Of a DNA stretch of 64,000 nucleotides, positions 1 to 9,078 are shown piece by piece (within the stretch, counting starts at the first letter, position 1; every line of letters starts with the position of its first letter). Source of the DNA: Saccharomycopsis malanga (taxonomy: Eukaryota > Ascomycota > Saccharomycetes > Ascoideales > Saccharomycopsidaceae). The notes below the pieces were generated by a model. The model had not been told where the DNA came from. It made no database searches and saw nothing but the letters and a program-made list of their open reading frames with translations. A program made the translations under genes and the position numbers. Location: NCBI GenBank assembly GCA_004014935.1, contig CP025325.1, positions 930,001 through 994,000 of the forward strand, given 5' to 3'.

Positions 1-137
1 ATGGCCTAGACCAAAGTTGAGTGCTTACTTTCAGCCAATTGGGTGAGAAGTTTATGATTAAGAGGATATTAATGGGCTTTATCAAGTCCCTTTAGACATG
101 GTGCGCGAAACTGATACTGGGCTTGAAATATATGATA

Positions 138-190
<53 letters not shown>
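1..190 (+). repeat. SINE-like repeat, 3' part, cut by window edge
   Basis: Matches the body and 3' end of the full copy at 3688-4013: the 'gcttactttca.ccaattgggtgag' stretch, the 'gggcttta.caagtc' stretch and the terminal 'gcttgaaatatatgatatta', followed by a long (TTA)n run at about 138-190. The tRNA-like head must lie before base 1 or be missing. Confidence 0.75.
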
Positions 191-191
<1 letters not shown>

Positions 192-779
192 CAATTAAAA
201 TATAATTCATGGAAAAAATCTCAATGAGACTTGTGGATACAGTTGTATTAGCTAGATACCAAGACTTACTTTTGGTTTCCTTATGTCCAAAATCCATCAG
301 GCCTTAAAATTGTTCGCCAATACAAAGCCGTTTTAAATGGGCTGTAATAACAAGACCTATATTAAGAACAATAAAAATCATGTCTATACCATATATTAAT
401 AGTACAAGTGTTTTTTTTCTTTTTGTTTTGGAGCATTTGCACCTTTTTATGCCTTGGAATTCTTACATTTAAAGTAACTTGCGAAAACTTTTATAAAGAA
501 ATAAAATGCAAAAATCATGTACAAATTCTCATGTTTATCTAAACTACTCTTTAAAAAAAGACGTGCAACGATCTGATGGTCACAATTAGTGTTTTTAAGC
601 CAATTATCAAGTACAAGCGTAAGAATTATTGAGATTGACTATAGGGTTGACTAACCCCCGCAATGTGTCTAGCACGCGGGCCCCGCATTTTTCAGCATAT
701 ACATGCATATATAGTATCTAAAAAGGGCTGAGATCAGTATGAGACGAGTTGCATCTCATTTAAACAACTCGTTGGTATC
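191..779. other. Intergenic, upstream of PMT2
   Basis: No gene seen. A small GC-rich patch (about 655-690, with a cgcgggcccgc-like core) stands out from the AT-rich surroundings and may be part of the PMT2 promoter. No clear TATA box or known operator was recognised. Confidence 0.5.
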
Positions 780-2972
780 ATGATACAGACAACTAAACGG
801 TATTTTGCTGTGGCAGAGCCGTACATAGGGCCCCTTGCCATCACATTGGCCAGTGCGTATGTGAGGCTCTATGAGATCGGGATAGCAGACAGAGTGATAT
901 GGGACGAGGCCCATTTTGGCAAGTTTGGGGCATACTATCTTAAACATGAGTTCTACTTTGATGTGCATCCTCCGTTGGGAAAGCTTCTTATTGGACTTTC
1001 GGGGTACTTGGCGGGATTCAACGGCAGCTATCTTTTTGAGAGCGGCGAGTATTATCCAGAACACGTTGATTATGTATCGATGCGAGTGTTCAATGCGATA
1101 TTTGGCATACTTGTGGCCCCGTTATCTTACTATACGGCAAAAGCATTGGGGTTCAACTTATGGTCTGTGTATTTAGTAAGCTTGAGTGTGACTTTCGAGA
1201 ACTGTTTTGTAGTGTTGTCCAAGTTTATTTTGTTGGATTCAATGTTATTATTTTTCACAGCCATGACGTTCTTGTGTATGGCACAATTGCATCGCCGTAG
1301 CAAGATTGAAAACAGCGAGCTTACTTTTGGGTGGCTCAAATGGCTCTTTTTTACCGGGGTGTCCATAGGATGTGTTTGTAGTGTCAAATGGGTGGGTTTG
1401 TTTGTCACTGCTTTGGTGGGTCTCTACACGGTTTTGGATCTTTTTGCAAAGTATATTGATGAGACCATGTCTCGGAAAGTTTATTACAAGCACTGGCTAT
1501 TACGGGTTATCAATTTGATTGTTGTTCCTGCTACAATATACATTCTAGCATTCAAGGTGCATTTCCAAGTATTGTACAAAGCAGGCACAGGCCATGCTTC
1601 AATGCCCTCGTTATTCCAAATCAATTTGCAAGAGTCTGACATCGAGGCATCGCCACGAAACGTGGCCTATGGATCCAAGGTGACACTTAGATCACATGGC
1701 TTGTCGCCCAACCTTCTACATTCACATGTTCAGTTATATCCTCTGGGCTCACGGCAACATCAAGTCACAACGTATGGATACAAGGATTCCAACAACGACT
1801 GGGAACTTGCTCCTTCTAGAGCTTCAAAAAAGCCCAGATACAATCCAAAGGACGCCACCAGTGTTGAATATGTTGCTGATGGCGATCAGATTAGACTAGT
1901 TCACCTTGGGCTCCGTAGCAATCTCCATTCCCACAGGATTCCTGCCCATGTATCTAAGAACGCCTATGAGGTTTCCGGTTACGGAAGCGAGATTGTAGGT
2001 GACGAAAAAGATGACTGGATTGTAGAAATCGTGGAACAAATAGAAACTCCTACAGAACCTGGATTCACAAAGAACAAAACGTTCAGCTCGTTGGTCCATC
2101 CTATTTCAACCAATTTCCGCCTAAAACATGCTGACATAGGATGCTATCTTGCCACCACGGGAGCCCCGTATCCTGCCTGGGGATTTAAGCAAGGCGAGGT
2201 GGTCTGCAAGCATTCCTTTTTCAAAAGAGACAAGTCTACATGGTGGAATGTCGAAGACCATTCGCATCCCAATATGACTGCCGATGAAGAGTTTGTCAGA
2301 AACCCTCCCCAGTCGTATTTTTGGCGTGATTTCATCCTCTTGAACTTTGCCATGCAAGCATCCAACAACGCCTTGGTTCCTGACAAGGACAGATACGATG
2401 CCTTGGCAAGCGAGTGGTGGGAATGGTTTATTCTTAACCGTGGCTTGAGAATGTCTAGTTGGAACACCAACGAGAAAAAGTTTTACATGATGCCAAATCC
2501 TCTTGTTCTTTGGCTATCCTCTGCTAGTATTCTAACATTCGCCATCATTGTTATCTACAAAGCGTATCTTTGGCAACAGCAACTCATTAATTACAACGAC
2601 AAACAGTTCTGGCAGTTTGCTGCACTGGGATTTGCTCCCTTCTTGGGCTGGATATTGCACTATTTTCCGTTTGTCATCATGGCTAGAGTCACTTATGTCC
2701 ATCATTATGTGCCAGCAGAGTATTTTGCCATCTTTGTAGCAGCCTATGTGATTGAATCCCTATTGAAAAATGCTCATAAACCCACACTGGAAAAAGTAAC
2801 CTCAACCTATACCCAAACTGCGCCTTTATTACATCCGTTTTTCTACACTATACTCTACCTTCTTGTTGTTGGGGCCTTCCAGTACTTTTCTCCAGTATCG
2901 CATGGAATGAGCGGTCCAGCTTATGATTTTGGTTACTTGAGATGGTGGTCCACCTGGAACATTCACGATTAG
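780..2972 (+). CDS. PMT2: Dolichyl-phosphate-mannose protein O-mannosyltransferase, Pmt2 type
   Basis: 730 residues (S. cerevisiae Pmt2 is about 759). It transfers mannose from dolichyl phosphate to Ser/Thr of secreted proteins in the ER, normally as a Pmt1-Pmt2 heterodimer. The N-terminal half has the catalytic loop with W-D-E at 41-43 followed by AHFGKFG, then 'DVHPPLGKLLIGLSGYLAG'. The middle (about 290-480) holds the luminal MIR repeats (LLHSH...QVTTYGYKDSNNDW). The C-terminal half is multi-spanning with 'FVIMARVTYVHHY'. The wording follows Pmt2 rather than Pmt1 or Pmt4 along its whole length. The start is an ATG a few residues before the first conserved segment, so the N-terminal tail is shorter than in S. 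cerevisiae. Three in-frame CTG codons occur. Two fall in conserved segments (YP-x-GS in the MIR part and FAA-x-GF before the last membrane block), where leucine looks odd. Confidence 0.95.
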   Translation: MIQTTKRYFAVAEPYIGPLAITLASAYVRLYEIGIADRVIWDEAHFGKFGAYYLKHEFYFDVHPPLGKLLIGLSGYLAGFNGSYLFESGEYYPEHVDYVSMRVFNAIFGILVAPLSYYTAKALGFNLWSVYLVSLSVTFENCFVVLSKFILLDSMLLFFTAMTFLCMAQLHRRSKIENSELTFGWLKWLFFTGVSIGCVCSVKWVGLFVTALVGLYTVLDLFAKYIDETMSRKVYYKHWLLRVINLIVVPATIYILAFKVHFQVLYKAGTGHASMPSLFQINLQESDIEASPRNVAYGSKVTLRSHGLSPNLLHSHVQLYPLGSRQHQVTTYGYKDSNNDWELAPSRASKKPRYNPKDATSVEYVADGDQIRLVHLGLRSNLHSHRIPAHVSKNAYEVSGYGSEIVGDEKDDWIVEIVEQIETPTEPGFTKNKTFSSLVHPISTNFRLKHADIGCYLATTGAPYPAWGFKQGEVVCKHSFFKRDKSTWWNVEDHSHPNMTADEEFVRNPPQSYFWRDFILLNFAMQASNNALVPDKDRYDALASEWWEWFILNRGLRMSSWNTNEKKFYMMPNPLVLWLSSASILTFAIIVIYKAYLWQQQLINYNDKQFWQFAALGFAPFLGWILHYFPFVIMARVTYVHHYVPAEYFAIFVAAYVIESLLKNAHKPTLEKVTSTYTQTAPLLHPFFYTILYLLVVGAFQYFSPVSHGMSGPAYDFGYLRWWSTWNIHD

Positions 2973-3687
2973 CAGTTTTCACACTGTTTGATACATGATA
3001 TCTGGATCTTACATGTTAGTTCCTATGAGCATGATAGTATTTATTCATTAAACATCATTGAATATAATAACTTGGCAAATGATATCAAGCTAAATCAGGC
3101 TCAGTTTTGGAATTTGATGACTAAGCGGAGCTTTTGTCCTTTTTCATTAATTACCTGTAATGTAAATTATGTTATTTATTTTGTTTTTGATTATTGAGTC
3201 TATACCTTATGTATTCTTGAAAAAATTGAATCTTACTTTCAAGATGAAGAAAACTTGTGCTACAAACATCTTAAAAGAACCTATTATTTTATTTTTCAAC
3301 ATTTTTTTAGATTTTCCATTTGATTCATATAAGAATAAATCACATTACAATTAGATTCTTGTTTTTATCTGTTTGAAAGAAATGTCATATGTCATAATGT
3401 TGCAATACTTGTGGGCTCATATAATTTGTCTATTGTTTAATAGAAAATTGCCCGGTTCTTACCACTACGCTGAAAAATGCTATAAAAACCTTATAAATAT
3501 ATCAAGTTGATGTCTTTGATTATTGAACGAGGCATATTGGCTTTTGGCCAAGCCTCTTTTTATCATAACCCATATATGACCAACTGCTATATACTGGTTG
3601 AAATGCAAATTTATCAGCATAACTATATTTACGAACCTGCAAAACCTTTTGAGCCAAAATTAATATTAAAATAATTAGATATTAAGA
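2973..3687. other. Intergenic, PMT2 3' region
   Basis: AT-rich, with T-runs after the PMT2 stop. No gene, RNA or repeat recognised until the SINE copy begins. 'attagatattaag' at 3674-3686 is the left target-site duplication of that SINE. Confidence 0.5.
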
Positions 3688-4013
3688 CCACTGGAGCCAC
3701 TGGGCCGTTTGGCTCAGTGCTCAGTGGTCAGTGCTCTCGGAGATGAGAAAAACAAGACCTAACAAGAACATGGGTTCGATTCCCAAGACGACACTTTTAC
3801 TCGCTGCTTTTTACGATGCTGAACGTGAATTCACAGGCAAGTGCAACTGTCTGAAACACGACCTAGACCATAGTCTAGTGCTTACTTTCAACCAATCAAG
3901 AGAGTTGATTATGATTAACAGGACATAATTGGGCTTTACCAAGTCTCTTTAAGTATAGAGCGTATGCATGAAACTGATATATAATGAGTTTGAAATATAT
4001 GATATTATTCATT
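3688..4013 (+). mobile_element. Full-length tRNA-derived SINE, with target-site duplication
   Basis: The head resembles a tRNA gene: an A-box match TGGCTCAGTGC at 3710-3720 and a perfect B box GGTTCGATTCC at 3773-3783, the internal promoter of RNA polymerase III. An unrelated body of about 200 bases follows, then the shared 3' end (gttt gaaatatatgatattatt). Flanks carry a 13-base direct repeat with one mismatch (3674-3686 and 4014-4026, attagata[t/a]taag), as expected of target-primed insertion. It has no coding capacity, so it would depend on a LINE-type reverse transcriptase, and none is visible here. This is the best reference copy in the window. Confidence 0.85.
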
Positions 4014-4027
4014 ATTAGATAATAAGC

Positions 4028-4500
4028 GAGAGCAGAGAAAGAAAACGAACTATATACGAAGGGTCAGAAGAAGTAAGAATAAAGGGAAAACTGTAGCCTT
4101 AAAGTTCTAAGAAGAGAGCAACAGTAAGTTATACTAGTGCTGTGGGCCAGTAGGAATAGAAACAGTTTACCAGTGATTTTACAACATGGGTAAAACATGT
4201 GTATTTCCCATGGAGTAGCCTGAGTTCATTGATATAATACCAAAGAGAGGGTCATAATGGTGAACCATCAAACTAGTACCATCTTATTAATTCAAAAGTT
4301 TGTATATAGTACTTTCAACACCCTCCCATTTATCTTTTTAAATGTCGAGGACGTCTCTTTTGTTCTTTTAACAAGTCTTACTACAATTTTGCCCACTTTT
4401 AGTATAAGTTTAGTCCATAGTCTAAACTATAAAAACATTACTTTACACTTCATCAAGCTGCTCCTTGCCGTCCGGAGTGTTATTTGACACTTTAAGGCCA
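4028..4500 (-). mobile_element. Possible Ty1/copia-type LTR retrotransposon fossil
   Basis: Read on the minus strand, a purine-rich tract (complement of 4321-4331, aaatgggaggg) is followed directly by TGTTGAAAG (complement of 4312-4320). That is the usual arrangement of polypurine tract and LTR start in copia-type elements. The sequence to the right would be the end of the internal region and that to the left the LTR. It is broken and old: no convincing polymerase or integrase stretch remains, and the outer LTR end is not clear. Held with low confidence. Confidence 0.3.
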
Positions 4501-4785
4501 AGCAACCAAATTCAGGCCCTGTTCCAAGTATTCGAAAGTGTAGATGTTGAAAATTCTATAATTTCCGTTTTGGGAAAAACAAAAACATATTACCTGCAGC
4601 ATCATGCATTTTTATTTACCTTTTTACTAATTAGGAAATGAATGGCATCTATAGTTGTCTTTCTCCGAGACTCTAATATTCAGGTATATTGTGTCTGACA
4701 TATCCTAACTGAACTATTCTCTTGATTTTTTTCCCAGATCTTGGTAAAGCGAAACCATACCTTACAAATAGCACGTATACCAGCC

Positions 4786-7700
4786 ATGGCAGAGGTATCT
4801 CTTTACGAATACCAGAACGATCCTTCGGACGTGGATGTGTCTGACTTTTTGGACCATTTAGAAATACTTGAAAACAAAAGGTAAGTGAAAAAAAAACATG
4901 GAAGGAAGCAGATGGAAGTAGGAATACTAATCGCAAATGCAGAAAAAAGGAAGATGAACTTAGAGCCAAGAAGCTTGAAGCTGAACTTTCTAGAATGAAA
5001 ACAATGTCTAGATCTTACAACAGAGGTTATGAAAAGTATGGCTCAAACAGTAATGACATAGCGTATGATTCAGACCAAGAAAATAAATACAACTCCTCAT
5101 ATATGAAAAAGAAGCTTCCGAAAACAAAGAAGATTCTTTATGATGATAATGACAGTTACTCTACTATAGGTGAAGACGAATTTGATTCTTACAAACCAAA
5201 ACATGCTTCACCAAAAAGCATATCACCTAGATATCGCAAGATAAAAGATGACAACTACGATTTGTACAAGATGAAAGATAAATTATATAATTCATACAAT
5301 ATAAAAGATAAAAAGTATGATTCGTACAAAATCAAAGAAGAAGGTTCTGATTCATTTCATGATTATGATTCTGATGAAATGGAAAGAAGATCGCAATTTG
5401 AGTTTGATCGCAAGCTTTCTGTCAGAGCAAAGAAATATCTTGCAAACGATGAGATTGATGATTTGGAGGATGACGACATTGATGACATAATAAGACTCAT
5501 TTCTCCAATAGCCAGAAAACTTTCAAAAGCAAAATCTAGTTCCAGATCGGGATCACTTTCGCCATTAAGAAACAAAGATAGAAGATCAAAACAAATTGTT
5601 GAGGATGATTTTGCTAGATCGTCTCGTTCCAGAAGACTACCAATAGGTGAAGATCCAAACTATTCTTCACATAGACTGTCGCGTTCAAGAAGACGTGACG
5701 AATTTGATGTTTCTGAATTTCTGCCTAGCAAATCGTCACGGTCAAGAAGAAATCAGCCAAAATTACCAACCGTCGAGGCATCGGATGAAGACTCTGAAAA
5801 TGAGTTCTACGCCACGGCGAGAAGCAACCAAAGAGGTAACAACAGTAGAGCTGCAAGAGACTCTGAGGAGCCAGATTATTTGAAGTACAAATCTGCCTAC
5901 AACTGGGAAAAGTCTCTCAACTCCAAACCAGTTTATCTCAAGGAAGAAGAGTTAAGTGATGATGGCGACAGTTTGTTATCTTCCACGAAAACATCCACAT
6001 TATCCTCAACTTCTTCATATCGGTCTGGCCCAAGTCCAGTTAGGGATGTTGAGTTTTCAGACCATGAGTATTCCAAACAAACTCGTTCCAATACCGAAAG
6101 ACCTACAATATTTGACAACTTGGGCGATAATGATGATGATGATTCTTCCAGAGACGAGGGGAAGCCACAGAAAGGCTTTTCGCCATCGTTATTCGATATC
6201 CAAGATTTGGAAGACGAACCAGCAATCTTTTCTCTTTCTCAGCCAAACTCTTTGGCCGCCAAATTGAAACAGCATACAGATAAAAAACAATATCTCAACA
6301 AATCAGACGGCACAGATGAAATGGCCAAGTCGTTTCCTTCCTCCAATGACCTGTTCAAGCCAGCGCCAAACATCTCTTCCTCCACAATGACCCTCTTAAG
6401 AAGACTCTCTGAGCGCCAGTCCATGAGCAGTAGTATTTCCAACAATGAGCAGTTTGATGTGAGTAAATATGACAAACACAACGATCTAAACACATTGTCA
6501 AGCTTTTTGAGAAGTAAAAGTATCAAAAACAAACCTCAGCCGGCATCTTATGATGACCATGAAACCACGATTCTCAATAGCTTGAAAGAAGAGGAAGAAG
6601 AACATGATAATGATGAACAATATTCTCCAAGGCAAAACAACCTTTCTGTAAAACAAAACAGCTACTCGCCACCGAAAAACAAGACTTTGGAAAGATTGAT
6701 GTCTTTATCCTCAGCAAAAACAACAAAGCCAAATGATCTGTCCAAATCACCATTACAAGAACGTAGATCCAGATTTGACAGTGCTTTGAGAGCTACAGAA
6801 TCAAAATCAAGAGAATCACCAAAACCTAGAGAATTAAATCAAAGAAGCGCTAGCCCAGTACGTGATCTTATCAATAAACACAACACAGGAGTACAGACCC
6901 AAGCCTCATCATCACCTGCCAGACTGCCAAAGATTACTAGCGGCAAATCTATAAGTAATTTGGCTAGTCGTTTCGAATCACAGGTTGCGGATAATGTAAC
7001 AAACGATATTTCTACAAGATCTACAAGTCCTATGAGATCTCGCAGTCCTACAAGAACACCAAGTCCAACTAGAACTGATATGATATCAAGATTTGGCACT
7101 ATCAACAAGACTGCAAATCGTTATGCTCCTATGCCAAAGGCTGAAGAAGCAATAAGTGCTGGTTTAGCAGCCAAAGCGCCAGCTATGAAACGGGCTGTGT
7201 CTTCTCTTGGAACTCAGAAAAGTAATGGAAACAGATATATACCTGTTCCAGATTCAGTGGCAGCCATGTCTGCCGCAATGGCAGCAAAAGCACCAGCTCT
7301 ACACACCCAAGTGTCCAGCACAGTTGGTGAGCGTGATTTCTCTTTAACCGACAATTCTAAAATGATCAAACCTTCTTATGGTAAGAGAGAAGAGGGTGTA
7401 TCGCGTCGTCCTGAGTTGGATTTTGAAAGAGAAATTGATTTAAAAAGCGATAACAAGTTGAAGATTAAAGTTAAAGAACATCATTGGCTAGGCAGTGCAA
7501 TTTCTAGAACTCCTACAAAAAACAAGCAAGAACTTTTGGATATGATCAATGAGAAACCAAAGTTCTACCAGTCTATTGAAAACCAACGGAAATTGCATGA
7601 AGCCACAGGAATCATCGAAGAACAAGAGGAAGAAGAACCTGTAGATTATAGAAATGTTGCTCTTAAAAAAGTCGCAGCTCCTGTTGAATCTCCTTTGAGG

Positions 7701-8264
7701 AAAGATAAGCTTTTCGACGAAATCCCTGATTTTGTAAAACTCAGAAACAAAAAACAGGCTGCTACCAAAAAACAGATGGAAGTTGAAACTGTCAAGAAAG
7801 CTGCAAAAGCTCAGGAAGAAGCTGAATTGTTGGAGTTCAAAAACAAACTTTCTGCTTCTACTGAACGCAGAAACAAGTTTGAAGCATTGAGTAACAAAAA
7901 CATTAATGATATGCCAAGCGACTCTATGGAAATCATTAACAAGATTCGCTCAAAATCACCAGAAAGATTGACCCAATTTGAAAAACTTCAAAAGAATGCT
8001 TCCAAATTTAGAGATGTTCCGGAAGATTCTGAACAAATCATCAACAAAATTAGGCTGAGATCCCCAGAACGTATCAACCAGTTTGAAAAGGGAAAGATTG
8101 CCAATTTCAGAGACATGCCAGAAGACGCTTCTGAAATCATCAATAAAATCAGATCAAAATCTCCACAGCGTATTTCAGAATTTGAGAAAAACAAACGAAA
8201 CAAGTTTGACAATGTTCCTGAAGATGCTATGGAAATTATTAAGAGGATTAGAAAGCAAAATTGA
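4786..8264 (+). CDS. Spliced, repeat-bearing low-complexity scaffold-like protein
   Basis: Two exons, 4786-4880 and 4943-8264, giving 1138 residues. The 62-base intron has GTAAGT at its 5' end, a TACTAAT branch site at 4925-4930/31 and ends ATGCAG. Splicing joins the frame of a short first exon (starting MAEVSLYEYQNDPSDVDVSD) to the long open frame. The protein is polar, rich in Ser, Lys, Asp and Arg, with 'RSRS/SPxR' stretches and no membrane segment. Two tandem 'NRYxPxPxxxxAxSAxxAAKAPA' units lie near residues 750-820. At the C-terminus about four units of roughly 36 residues carry a D-x-P-x-D-(S/A)-x-E-I-I-x-(K/R)-I-R-x-(K/R)-SPxR core. Family not recognised. From memory, the N-terminal Y-x-x-DP-x-V-x-DFL-x-x-LE pattern is faintly like the cortical-actin adaptor Bsp1, but I would not name it so. 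Confidence 0.85.
4881..4942 (+). other. Spliceosomal intron
   Basis: 5' site GTAAGT, branch site TACTAAT, 3' site CAG. It shows the splice signals used in this genome, which helped find the other spliced genes. Confidence 0.85.
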
Positions 8265-9078
8265 TTGCTGTGTTTTGCAAATTATTGTAGGTAGACCTAC
8301 AAAACGAGTTAAATGATTCATTTACTTCTTGTTTATTACTACTTTTTGTCTTTTTGTTTTTTTTTTATCATTCACTGTTGTTTATTTGTTATTGATTATT
8401 ACTACTATTATTTTTCCTCTGATTCACCCTTTTGTCTACTCTATAGCTACTCAATATTGATTCCCGGTCTGCACCGCCTTTGAAATGCATCAAGTGATGC
8501 TTGTAGTTAAGATGAGAACAATTTTGGCCAATACTGGTTACACATGTATTTTATTGCTCTTGTATATTGTCCGTTGAACTCGAAAAGTCAGGTAGAGTGT
8601 ATAATTAAAATGTTCGTTTGTCAGTCAACCGCTTCGCATTTGACTGTTAATGATATATTTGAAGACCCTACAATATGAGCACTTCATACAACAATATAAA
8701 CACTACAAATAAGAATATTAACAAACTGTAAAATACAACATCTAATTGTATGGCGCGAAAATTAACAAAAAGAACAAAACAAGTATATGATGATGAAAAA
8801 CCAAAAATGAAGACAAGCAGGACACTTGATGGTGTAAAAAGAGCTTTTGAGTAGAAACAAAGTAGTTGATAGTTATGACGCGAGTAAACCATATAAAAAA
8901 CTGGATATAGGGAAAAAAAATTGTGACTGAACAAAAATCAAAGCGGAGACTAAAACGTATGCTAATAATAGCGAATTACTGTGTTTTGGCACAATAAGTA
9001 AAAGATGCAAATAAGATGATATATGAGGGATGATTGTCTCTCCTGGCTTAAAACCAGATAGGAAGAGGTAAAAGAAAA
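8265..9078. other. Convergent intergenic region
   Basis: Lies between two converging genes and so holds their 3' ends. T-rich on the left (cttttttgtttttttttatc near 8345-8370) and A-rich further right, as expected for yeast polyadenylation regions. No gene or RNA recognised. Confidence 0.5.

Noticed and set aside
4257-4487. 76-codon open frame
   Set aside because: Overlaps the LTR-like fossil on the other strand and has only hydrophobic low-complexity content.
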